56,253 nt of DNA, taken from the NCBI GenBank assembly GCA_024639885.1, contig JAHEGD010000039.1, forward strand, positions 1-56,253, read 5' to 3'. This document shows, piece by piece, positions 8,329 to 16,210 of the stretch. The notes beneath the pieces were generated by a model that saw nothing but the letters and a program-made list of their open reading frames with translations, was not told where the DNA came from and made no database searches. Source of the DNA: Porticoccaceae bacterium. GTDB lineage: Bacteria; Pseudomonadota; Gammaproteobacteria; Pseudomonadales; Porticoccaceae. The position numbers and the translations under genes are program-made. Each line of letters starts with the position of its first letter. Position 1 is the first letter of the stretch.

Positions 8329-9747
8329 ATGAGCGAGCCGGCCCCCGGTAACCATGGCCACCCCAACAACGAGGCGATCCAGGTCCTCGATCTCTACCAA
8401 ACCGCCGAGAAAATCTACACCCGGCGGCTTAACGGCTTTTTCCGGCGGCTGCAAAACTGGAGCTGGATCCCGTTTTTAGGCGCCTATTTTCTGATCCCGT
8501 GGCTGCAGATCGACGGCCGCCCGGCGATGCTGTTCGACCTCGTTGAGCGCAAATTTCACGTATTCTGGATCACCTTCTGGCCGCAGGACTTTCCGCTGCT
8601 GGCGTGGCTGTTGATCATTGCCGCCTTTGCGCTGTTTACCGTCACCAACCTGTTCGGTCGGGTCTGGTGCGGTTTTTCCTGCCCGCAGACGGTGTTCACG
8701 CAGATTTTTATGGCCATCGAGGAGCGCTTTGAGGGCGATCGCAACCGTCGCATTCGGCTCGACAACTCACCGTGGGGGGCGGAGAAGATCGCCCGCAAAG
8801 GGGGCAAGCTGATCGCCTGGCTGTTGGTGGCGTTCGCCACCGGGCTGACCTTTGTCGGTTACTTCAACCCGATCGGCGCGCTGAGCGTTGATCTGGCGAG
8901 CTGGAGCGCCCACCCGGCGGCGGTATTCTGGGTGGCTTTTTTCACCCTCGGCACCTTCGTCAACGCCGGCTTTATGCGCGAGCAGATCTGTAAATATGTC
9001 TGCCCCTATGCACGCTTTCAGTCGGTGATGTTCGACTCCGACACGCTGATCGTCTCCTACGACGCGGCCCGCGGCGAGCAGCGCGGCTCGCGCCGCCACG
9101 ACCATCAGCGCGGCAGCGACAGCCTCGGTGACTGCGTCGACTGTACGCTTTGCGTGCAGGTCTGCCCGACCGGTATCGATATTCGCGATGGCCTCCAGTA
9201 CGAGTGCATCAGCTGCGGGCTCTGTATCGATGCCTGCAACGCGGTGATGGACAAGCTCAACTACCCGCGCGGATTGATCAGCTTCACCTCTGAAAACGCG
9301 CTGCTCAAGGGCGAGCCGGTGCGCTTTTTACGGCCGCGGCTGATCGGTTATGTGACGGCGGTGTTGGTGATGTCACTGTTGTTTGTCTACACCCTGGCGA
9401 CCCGTATCCCGCTGGAGGTCGACGTCTTGCGCGACCGCGATATGCTCTATCGGCTGCGCCCCGACGGCGCGGTAGAGAACAGCTACACGGTCAAGATCAA
9501 CAACATGGACCAGCGCGATCACCACTACACGATCGCCGTCGAGGGCGGCCCCGCGCTGGCCTACACAGGCCAGCGCGAGGTGATGATCGAGGCCGGCGAA
9601 GTGGGCGAGTTACTGATCCGGCTGACCAGCAGCGAGCCGCTGTCGGCCGCCAATCTGCCGATTAGCTTTGTGGTCAGCGAGCGCGACCAACCGACCTTGA
9701 GCGACCGCGCCGAGAGCCGCTTTATCTCGCCCGCAGCGCGCCGCTGA
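8329..9747 (+). CDS. ccoG: cbb3 oxidase accessory ferredoxin-like membrane protein
   Basis: RdxA/FixG/CcoG-family inner-membrane iron-sulfur protein; in studied bacteria it reduces copper for insertion into the cbb3 oxidase. The 472 residues show several helices, the CGFSCPQT motif, VCPYARFQ, and two [4Fe-4S] ferredoxin motifs (CVDCTLCVQVCP and CISCGLCIDACN), then a C-terminal Ig-like periplasmic domain. The ATG at 8329 has the Shine-Dalgarno CAGGAG at 8318-8323; an upstream GTG at 8308 falls inside the hairpin and was rejected. Confidence 0.95.
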   Translation: MSEPAPGNHGHPNNEAIQVLDLYQTAEKIYTRRLNGFFRRLQNWSWIPFLGAYFLIPWLQIDGRPAMLFDLVERKFHVFWITFWPQDFPLLAWLLIIAAFALFTVTNLFGRVWCGFSCPQTVFTQIFMAIEERFEGDRNRRIRLDNSPWGAEKIARKGGKLIAWLLVAFATGLTFVGYFNPIGALSVDLASWSAHPAAVFWVAFFTLGTFVNAGFMREQICKYVCPYARFQSVMFDSDTLIVSYDAARGEQRGSRRHDHQRGSDSLGDCVDCTLCVQVCPTGIDIRDGLQYECISCGLCIDACNAVMDKLNYPRGLISFTSENALLKGEPVRFLRPRLIGYVTAVLVMSLLFVYTLATRIPLEVDVLRDRDMLYRLRPDGAVENSYTVKINNMDQRDHHYTIAVEGGPALAYTGQREVMIEAGEVGELLIRLTSSEPLSAANLPISFVVSERDQPTLSDRAESRFISPAARR

Positions 9748-9789
9748 GCGGTTACACTAGCGGTCTAGATCAGCCAGAGAAATACCACC

Positions 9790-10305
9790 ATGAGCCACTC
9801 CTCACACCCTTCAGCTACCCCGTGGTACCGCCAGTTCTGGCCGTGGTTCATTATCGCGCTGCCGGCCAGTGTGGTGGTGGCGGGGATCAGTATGGTGTTC
9901 GTCGCATTCGACCACCGCGACGATGTAGTGGTAGACGACTACTACCGCGAAGGGCTTGCTATTAACCAGTCACTCTCCGCCCAGCAGCGCGCCACCGAAC
10001 TCGGTCTCGAGGCGCGGCTGCAGTTTGACCGCGCCAGCGGCACCGTCAGCGTGGTGGTCAGCGCCACCGGGCCGCTGCCAGCCACTGCCGGCGCGCAGTT
10101 GGCGCTCCACCACCCGATCCGTGCGGCGCGCGATATCAGTGTCACGCTGAGCGCCGGCGACGCGGCCGGTCAGTGGTTCGGCCGCTCGGCGGTGCCGGCG
10201 CGCGACAGCTACTACCTGCGGCTCAGCGACGCCAGCGGCAACTGGCGGCTGGACGGTGAAATTGATTTTAGTTACGGCACCAGCCGGCTGCTGACCGCGC
10301 AGTGA
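9790..10305 (+). CDS. ccoH: FixH/CcoH-family cbb3 oxidase assembly protein
   Basis: Single-pass membrane protein needed for stable cbb3 assembly. The 171 residues have a helix at about 16-40 preceded by WYRQFWPWF, then the characteristic D-YYREGLAINQ segment and a beta-rich periplasmic domain. It lies between ccoG and ccoI as in other cbb3 clusters. Its TGA overlaps the GTG start of ccoI, pointing to coupled translation. Confidence 0.92.
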   Translation: MSHSSHPSATPWYRQFWPWFIIALPASVVVAGISMVFVAFDHRDDVVVDDYYREGLAINQSLSAQQRATELGLEARLQFDRASGTVSVVVSATGPLPATAGAQLALHHPIRAARDISVTLSAGDAAGQWFGRSAVPARDSYYLRLSDASGNWRLDGEIDFSYGTSRLLTAQ

Positions 10306-12761
10306 GCAACTCGGCCGAGCGGCTGGCGGCTACAGGCTGCTACCATTGCGGCCTGCCGCTGCCCGGCGGCCCGCCGATAGAGTTCGTGATCGGCGAGCGA
10401 ACCCGGCAGTTCTGTTGTATCGGCTGCCAAGCGGTCGCCAGCGCGATCGTCAGCGGTGGTCTGGCCTCGTTCTACCAGTTCCGGTCGGCCGACAGTGGCC
10501 GCCCCGAGCAGCGTCCGGCGGGCGATGCAGATCTAGCGGTGTGGGACATGGCCGAGCTCGCCGACGACTACCTGCAGCACCACCCAGACGGCAGTGTCAG
10601 CGCCAGTTTAGCGGTTGATGGCATCACCTGCGCAGCCTGTAACTGGCTGATCGAAAAACACCTCGGCGACTGCGCCGGGGTGGTCGCGGTCGCCGTCAAC
10701 GGCACTACTCACCGCGCCACACTGCGTTGGCAGCCTGCCCAGCAGGCGTTCTCGACGCTGCTCAAAGAGCTGCGGGCGATCGGCTACCAGGCCACGCCGC
10801 TGTCACCATTTGCCCGCGACACCACCAGCGATAAACCGCTCAAGGATATGTTGCTGCGGCTCGGCGTCGCCGGGCTGGCGATGATGCAGGCGGGCATGGT
10901 GGCGATCGCGCTCTACGCCGGCGGCTATCAGGACATCGACCCCCACTGGCAGCAGCTGCTGCGCTGGCTGAGTTGGGTGCTGGTCACCCCGGTGGTGTTC
11001 TACTCGGCAGTGCCGTTCTACCGCGCCGCTTGGCGCGCACTGCGGCTCGGTCAGCTGGTGATGGACCTGCCGGTGTCACTGGCGATTGCGCTCGCCTACA
11101 GCGCCAGCTGTTACGCCACACTGCGCGGCGGCGGCGAGGTCTACTACGACTCGGTGTCGATGTTCTGCTTTTTTCTGCTGCTCGGCCGCTACATCGAGGC
11201 GCGTCTGCGCTACCGCAACCTACTGGCGCTCTACAGCGCCGATGAGCTGCTGCCGCCGACGGCGCTGCGGGTTGACGACAGCGGTGCCGAGCAGAGTGTC
11301 ACGCTGCGCCAGCTAGTCCGCGGCGATCGGCTGCGCATCTACCCCGGCCAGGCGATCCCCTGCGACGGTCGGGTGATCGAGGGCAGCGGCAGTGTCGAAG
11401 AGGCGCTGCTGACCGGCGAGGCGGCGCCGCAGTCCAAGCGGGTCGGCGACAGCGTCTCGGCCGGCACCATCAATGGCGACAACCCGCTGCTGATCGAGCT
11501 CAGCGCGGTCGGCCAGCAGACCCAGCTGGCGGCGATTCTGCGGATTGCCGAGCAGGCCGCCGCCGACAAGCCGGCCTGGGTGGCACGCGCCGACCGGTTG
11601 GCCGGCCGTTTTGTCGCCGCGGTGCTGTTGTGCGCCAGCGCGGTGATGCTCTACTGGTCGCTGTGGGCCGCCGACCCCTCGTTACAGCACGGCTTCTGGG
11701 TGGCGCTGTCGGTGTTGGTGGTCACCTGCCCGTGCGCGCTGTCGCTGGCCACCCCGACCGCGCTGGCGGTGGCCGCCGGCGAGCTGCGCCGCGACGGCCT
11801 GCTGGTGACCAACCGCCACTGCCTGGAGCGGTTGGCGGCGGTCAATAAGGTGGTCTTCGATAAGACCGGTACGCTCACGGCCGGCCGGCTCACGGTAGTG
11901 GCTAGCGAGCCGTTGGCGGCCGCCGCACCGCTGGCGCCGCTGGCGATCGCCGCGGCGCTCGAGCAGGGTAGCCGCCACCCGGTGGCGGTGGCGCTCAGCG
12001 CCGCCGCCGGGCAACCGCCACTGGCGGTTAGCGAGCAGCAGTTTAGCGCCGGCGCCGGGGTGATCGGCAGGGTCGCCGGGGCCCGCTATGGACTAGGCCG
12101 CGCCGACTGGCTGGCCGCCGAGTTTACACTTGATGCGCCGCCATTAGCGGCCGGTACGGCGCTCACCAGCCAGGTCTGGCTGGCCGGTGAACCCGGCTGG
12201 CTGGCGCGCTTTGAACTCGCCGACCAGCTGCGCCAGTCGGCGCCCGGCGCGGTGGCTGCGCTGCGCGGCGACGGCCAGCAGCTGGCGGTACTCTCCGGCG
12301 ATCCATCGGCGCAGGCGGCGCTGTTGCTGGCGCCGCTGGCGATCGCCGACAGCCAGTTTGGTCTGCGGCCGGACCAGAAGTTAACCGCTCTGCGCCGCGC
12401 CCAGCAGTCTGGCGAGGTGGTGGCGATGGTCGGCGACGGCATCAACGATGTACCGGTACTGCGCTGCGCCGATGTCTCGATCGCGATGGGCCGCGCCGCC
12501 GATGTCACCCAGCTGGCCGCCGACGCGCTGCTGCTCGGCGATGACCTCGGCGCACTGCCGCGGGCGCTGCGGCTGGCGCGCCGTACCCGCGCGGTGATCG
12601 GCCAGAATATCGGCTGGGCGCTCGGTTACAATCTATTGGCGCTGCCGCTGGCGGCGGCTGGAATGGTGCCGCCGTGGGCGGCGGCGATCGGCATGAGCAG
12701 CAGCTCGCTGATCGTACTGCTCAACGCGTTGCGGCTAAAGCGCGGCAACCGCAACGGTTAG
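10302..12761 (+). CDS. ccoI: copper-translocating P1B-type ATPase of cbb3 assembly
   Basis: FixI/CcoI-type pump that exports copper to the periplasm for cbb3 maturation rather than for resistance. The 819 residues start with a cysteine cluster (CYHCGLPLPGG, CCIGCQAV), then a heavy-metal-associated domain (GITCAACNW), eight predicted helices with the metal-site motif CPCAL, the phosphorylation motif DKTGT and MVGDGINDVPVL in the nucleotide domain. Start is GTG at 10302, overlapping the ccoH stop as GTGA. ccoS follows after nine bases. Confidence 0.96.
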   Translation: MSNSAERLAATGCYHCGLPLPGGPPIEFVIGERTRQFCCIGCQAVASAIVSGGLASFYQFRSADSGRPEQRPAGDADLAVWDMAELADDYLQHHPDGSVSASLAVDGITCAACNWLIEKHLGDCAGVVAVAVNGTTHRATLRWQPAQQAFSTLLKELRAIGYQATPLSPFARDTTSDKPLKDMLLRLGVAGLAMMQAGMVAIALYAGGYQDIDPHWQQLLRWLSWVLVTPVVFYSAVPFYRAAWRALRLGQLVMDLPVSLAIALAYSASCYATLRGGGEVYYDSVSMFCFFLLLGRYIEARLRYRNLLALYSADELLPPTALRVDDSGAEQSVTLRQLVRGDRLRIYPGQAIPCDGRVIEGSGSVEEALLTGEAAPQSKRVGDSVSAGTINGDNPLLIELSAVGQQTQLAAILRIAEQAAADKPAWVARADRLAGRFVAAVLLCASAVMLYWSLWAADPSLQHGFWVALSVLVVTCPCALSLATPTALAVAAGELRRDGLLVTNRHCLERLAAVNKVVFDKTGTLTAGRLTVVASEPLAAAAPLAPLAIAAALEQGSRHPVAVALSAAAGQPPLAVSEQQFSAGAGVIGRVAGARYGLGRADWLAAEFTLDAPPLAAGTALTSQVWLAGEPGWLARFELADQLRQSAPGAVAALRGDGQQLAVLSGDPSAQAALLLAPLAIADSQFGLRPDQKLTALRRAQQSGEVVAMVGDGINDVPVLRCADVSIAMGRAADVTQLAADALLLGDDLGALPRALRLARRTRAVIGQNIGWALGYNLLALPLAAAGMVPPWAAAIGMSSSSLIVLLNALRLKRGNRNG

Positions 12762-12770
12762 GGGGGAGCT

Positions 12771-12929
12771 ATGCAGAGTCTCTATTTTTTAATCCCGCTG
12801 TCGCTGGGTGTGATCGGCGCGGCCCTCTGGCTGCTGTTTTGGGCGGTCAAAAATGGCCAGTACGACGACCTCAACAGCGAGGCGGAGCGGATCTTATTTG
12901 AAGAGGATGACCGGGCGGGGCGACCATGA
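12771..12929 (+). CDS. ccoS: cbb3-type oxidase assembly protein CcoS
   Basis: Small membrane protein required for heme and copper insertion into cbb3 oxidase. The 52 residues start MQSLYFLIPLSLGVIG; one helix (about 5-26) is followed by FWAVKNGQYDD, the CcoS signature, and an acidic tail. The Shine-Dalgarno GGGGGGAG lies just before the ATG at 12771. Its stop overlaps the next start as ATGA at 12926-12929. It is short and easily missed. Confidence 0.95.
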   Translation: MQSLYFLIPLSLGVIGAALWLLFWAVKNGQYDDLNSEAERILFEEDDRAGRP

Positions 12930-13687
12930 TCGATCTGATTGGCTTTTCGAGCGCGGCGACGGTGCCGGCGATGTTTCTGGTTGGGCTGCTCGGTGCCAGC
13001 CACTGCGCCGGTATGTGCGGGCCGATCGCGCTGGTCTTGGGCGGTGCCAGCGAGCGGCGCGGCGCGGTAATCTGGGGCTACCAGTTGGGCCGCATCAGCA
13101 GCTATCTGATGGTTGGCTTGGCGGCCGGCGCGATCAGCCAGTTTACCGCCCAGTGGCTGGCGCTGGCGCCGCTGCTGCGGCTGCTGGCGGCGGCCCTGCT
13201 GGCGGCGATGGGGCTCTATATTATGGGGCTCTGGCACGGCTTGCTGACCATTGAAAAACTCGGCGCGCGTTTGTGGCGGCGCATCCAGCCGCTGGCCGGT
13301 CCGCTCGGCGCGGTGCGCGGTGCTGGCGGCGCCTACGCGGTCGGGCTGGTGTGGGGCTGGCTGCCGTGCGGGCTGGTCTACACCGCGGTCGGGATGGCGC
13401 TGGCGAGTGGCTCGCTGCTCGACGGCGCGCTGGCGATGGCGGCATTTGGGGTCGGCACGCTGCCGGCGATGGTGGCGGTGAGCTGGTTCTCCGGCCGGCT
13501 GACCGGCTATCTGCAGAGTCCGCTGCTGCGCCGGATCAGCGGGCTGCTGCTGGTGGCGATGGCGCTGCTGATGGCCGCCACAGTCTGGCAGCATAGCGGC
13601 CACCGCAGTGAGGCTGACGCGGGTATTATTGATAGCGGCGCAGTTGACAGCAATACCAGCGAGCCGCAACATCATCGCCACCATTAG
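12926..13687 (+). CDS. TauE/SafE (DsbD-like) family membrane protein
   Basis: Polytopic inner-membrane protein of 253 residues, with about six helices. The motif GASHCAGMCGP near residue 25 has the histidine and cysteines shared by the DsbD-gamma-like proteins encoded next to ccoS in many proteobacteria; GLVWGWLPCGLVY repeats the pattern in the second half. Known context suggests a role in copper or redox handling for cbb3 maturation; sulfite export is only a family label. The tail is histidine-rich (HSGHRS, HHRHH), which could bind metal. It ends the cco cluster; no hemN or anr gene follows here. Confidence 0.85.
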   Translation: MIDLIGFSSAATVPAMFLVGLLGASHCAGMCGPIALVLGGASERRGAVIWGYQLGRISSYLMVGLAAGAISQFTAQWLALAPLLRLLAAALLAAMGLYIMGLWHGLLTIEKLGARLWRRIQPLAGPLGAVRGAGGAYAVGLVWGWLPCGLVYTAVGMALASGSLLDGALAMAAFGVGTLPAMVAVSWFSGRLTGYLQSPLLRRISGLLLVAMALLMAATVWQHSGHRSEADAGIIDSGAVDSNTSEPQHHRHH

Positions 13688-13712
13688 CCGGCCGCTAGCC
13701 ACTGCAAGAAAA

Positions 13713-13753
13713 TTGATATCAATCAACGCGCCGGTGTGGCGACAGCCTACACT
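13713..13753 (+). promoter_or_regulatory. FNR-type promoter of the Yip1-family gene
   Basis: Perfect FNR consensus TTGAT-ATCA-ATCAA at 13713-13726, centred on 13719.5. A -10 element TACACT lies at 13748-13753, putting the site near -41 of a start at about 13760, class II geometry again. The Yip1-family GTG start follows at 13786. This is a second, separate low-oxygen promoter in the window. Confidence 0.8.
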
Positions 13754-13785
13754 GCAACTATAACGGTAAAAATGAGGGTAATTTT

Positions 13786-14385
13786 GTGGGTGAAATTCTA
13801 GGTATGATCTTCCGGCCAACCGCCACCTGGCAGCAGTTGGCGAGTAAATCCGACGAGGCGATCAAAGCGCGCTTGCTGCTGATCTTGGCGCTGGCGGCGA
13901 TTCCGGCGCTGGCCTTCTATTACGGCACCACGCAGGTCGGCTGGGATGTCCGCGGCGGCGAGATCGTCCGCATCACCGAGGCCAGCGCGACGCCGCTGGC
14001 GGTGCTGTTTTACGCGGCGTTGGTCTCGACCATCGTGGTGATCGGATTGATGTGCCACTGGATGTCGAAAACCTACGACGCCGCCTCGTTCCCGCTCAAA
14101 GGGGTGGTGATGGTCGGTTACGCCTGCATACCGGTCTATCTCGCTGGCGCGGCGGCGGTCTACCCGATCTGGGGGCTCGATATCCTGCTGGCGACGCTCG
14201 CCTGTAGCTACACCATTCGGCTGCTCTACCTCGGCGTGCCGCCGATGATGAAAGTGCCCGAAGACCGCGGCATGCTCTACGCTAGCGCACTGTTTCTGGT
14301 CTTTCTGGTCTACGCCGTGGTTATTTTGACCGCCACCGTAATCCTCTGGGAGTACGTGGCAGCGCCGGTGTTTATCAACGTCTAA
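13786..14385 (+). CDS. Yip1-family membrane protein
   Basis: Protein of 199 residues with about five transmembrane helices. It begins with an amphipathic stretch (MIFRPTATWQQLASK) that matches the start of bacterial Yip1-domain proteins, then helices near 27-45, 68-92, 105-130, 135-150 and 165-190. No catalytic residues are recognisable, and the bacterial family has no settled function. The GTG start at 13786 has the Shine-Dalgarno GAGGGT at 13774-13779. It stands alone behind a perfect FNR box, so expression at low oxygen is likely. Its stop interlocks with that of the convergent mscS-type gene. Confidence 0.8.
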   Translation: MGEILGMIFRPTATWQQLASKSDEAIKARLLLILALAAIPALAFYYGTTQVGWDVRGGEIVRITEASATPLAVLFYAALVSTIVVIGLMCHWMSKTYDAASFPLKGVVMVGYACIPVYLAGAAAVYPIWGLDILLATLACSYTIRLLYLGVPPMMKVPEDRGMLYASALFLVFLVYAVVILTATVILWEYVAAPVFINV

Positions 14386-15260
14386 CCGGCGCGGTTAGCT
14401 TGCTCGGCCGCTAGGTGCAGGTCGAGCTGCGGGAACGGGATGGTGATACCGGCAGCGCGCAAGGCGTTGTAGATCGCCACGGTGTAGTCCGATTTTACCT
14501 GGCCTGGCCGCTTGACCCAGTCGCCCTCCGTCCAAACCGACAGTATCGCCTCGACGCCGCTGTCGGCCAGCGAGGTAATCAATACCGCCGGCAGATAGGG
14601 GGCGCGGTCCAGGGCTGAGGGCTGTGCGGCCGCTGCCGCCACCACAACCCGCTGCACCTCGGCCAGATCGCTGCCGTAGGCGACACTGAAGCCGATACTA
14701 AACCGGCGGATATTGTCGTTGAGCGTCCAGTTGTTGACCTGCTGGCTGACAAAGTCGGCGTTGGGCACCAGTATGTCGGCGTTGTCGAGGGTGCGGATCA
14801 GTGTCGAGCGAATGTTGATCTCGCGCACCTCGCCGAGCAGGCCGTTGGGCAGCTCGATAAAGTCGCCGACCCGCAGTGACTTCTCAAACAAGATAATAAT
14901 CCCGCAGACGAAGTTGTTGACGATGGTCTGCAGGCCGAAGCCGATACCGACGCCGAGCGCACCGGCGACCAGCGCCAGCTTGGCAAAACTGACCCCTAGC
15001 GCGGCCAGTGCCGCGATCAGCCCGGCGCCGACGATCAGGTAGTGGAGCAGCCGGTTGACGATGTAGAGATTGCTCTGGCCGAGCCGGCTGACCCGGCCGG
15101 CGCGGTGGGTGGCGCGGGTGACCGCCCCGGCCAGCCACCAGCTGCCAAGCAGCAGCGCCAGCGCGGACAGCAAGTTGCCGCCGCGCAGCACCGATTCACC
15201 GACTGTCAGTAGCGGCAGGTTGAGCCACGCTTCGATTTGGGTGGGCAAGTTCTCGATCAT
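14382..15260 (-). CDS. small-conductance mechanosensitive channel, MscS family
   Basis: Inner-membrane tension-gated channel that releases solutes on hypo-osmotic shock. From ATG 15260 it has 292 residues: three helices, with the pore-lining third helix glycine- and alanine-rich (ALVAGALGVGIGFGLQTIVNN), then the beta domain (FEKSLRVGDFIEL, STLIRTLDNADILVPNADF) and the C-terminal alpha/beta domain. The chosen start overlaps the stop of the CorA-type gene as ATGA; an ATG at 15275 would add five residues. Confidence 0.92.
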   Translation of the reverse strand: MIENLPTQIEAWLNLPLLTVGESVLRGGNLLSALALLLGSWWLAGAVTRATHRAGRVSRLGQSNLYIVNRLLHYLIVGAGLIAALAALGVSFAKLALVAGALGVGIGFGLQTIVNNFVCGIIILFEKSLRVGDFIELPNGLLGEVREINIRSTLIRTLDNADILVPNADFVSQQVNNWTLNDNIRRFSIGFSVAYGSDLAEVQRVVVAAAAAQPSALDRAPYLPAVLITSLADSGVEAILSVWTEGDWVKRPGQVKSDYTVAIYNALRAAGITIPFPQLDLHLAAEQANRAG

Positions 15261-16210
15261 AGCCAGCGCTTCCATTTAAACACCGCCAGCAGCGACGCCG
15301 CCACGGTGGCCATTGCACCGAGCAGCCAGAAATAGCCGTTGGGGTGGTGCAGCTCGGGGATATGATCAAAGTTCATGCCGTACAGGCCGGCCAAGAAACC
15401 AAGCGGCACAAACAGCGTGGTGACCACGGTCAGCACCCGCATGGTGGCGTTGAGTCGGTGCGACGACAGCGAGATATGGCCGTCGATGAGATCGCCGGCG
15501 AGGTCGTAGTAGAGGTGGGCGAGCGAGTTGACCCGCTCAAACCGCTCGTAGCTGTCCTGAGCGAGGTGGTGCAGCGCCGCGTCGCCGCGGCCTTGGTGCT
15601 GCTGGCGGAGCTGGACAAAAACCGCGTGGTGGTAGATGTGGTCGCGGCAGAGTTTGCGCAGCCGAGTTTTGGCGGCCATCATCTCGCCGAGCAGCTGATC
15701 GTCTGCCTCTAGGGTTCGCAGCTGGTCCTCGGCGTCGCTGAGCTGGGGTTCAAACTCGAGCAGCATATCCAGGTAGAGCTGGCCGAGGCTCTTGGCCAGC
15801 TGCAAAAACAGTGTCAGCGGCCCAGCCGCGAGAGCCGCGCCTAGCTGCGCTGACTGCTGCCAGTGGGTGATACTCATCGCACTGCCGCGGTGCACGGTAA
15901 GGAGGGTGCTGGCGCCGATAAAATAACTGATCTGCAGCGGCCGGTAGTCGACCCCTTCAGTGCGCGCAGCGATACCGCGCAGCAGCACAAACAGCTGGTC
16001 GTCAAAGGCTTCAAACTTGGGCGGGTGGCGGTCGCGCTGAGCGTCTTGCATGGCCAGCGGATGGGCGCCGCAGCGCGCCATCCAGAGCTGCTCGGTGGCG
16101 GCATCACAACCGCACAGGTCGATCCAGGTCGGCGCACTGTCGCCGGCTGCATAGAGCTCTTCGCCACCGCTGTAGAGCTGGCCGTCGCGCCACTGGTTGA
16201 TCTTAATCAT
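15257..16210 (-). CDS. CorA/ZntB-family divalent cation transporter
   Basis: Pentameric inner-membrane metal-ion channel family moving Mg2+, Co2+ or Zn2+. The 317 residues from ATG 16210 have a large cytoplasmic alpha/beta domain, a long helix region, and two C-terminal helices with the signature YGMNF at the end of the first and a basic FKWKRWL tail. Sequence alone does not tell Mg2+ uptake from ZntB-like zinc efflux. An ATG at 16252 would overlap the upstream gene by 50 bases; the chosen start overlaps it by only 8. Confidence 0.88.
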   Translation of the reverse strand: MIKINQWRDGQLYSGGEELYAAGDSAPTWIDLCGCDAATEQLWMARCGAHPLAMQDAQRDRHPPKFEAFDDQLFVLLRGIAARTEGVDYRPLQISYFIGASTLLTVHRGSAMSITHWQQSAQLGAALAAGPLTLFLQLAKSLGQLYLDMLLEFEPQLSDAEDQLRTLEADDQLLGEMMAAKTRLRKLCRDHIYHHAVFVQLRQQHQGRGDAALHHLAQDSYERFERVNSLAHLYYDLAGDLIDGHISLSSHRLNATMRVLTVVTTLFVPLGFLAGLYGMNFDHIPELHHPNGYFWLLGAMATVAASLLAVFKWKRWL

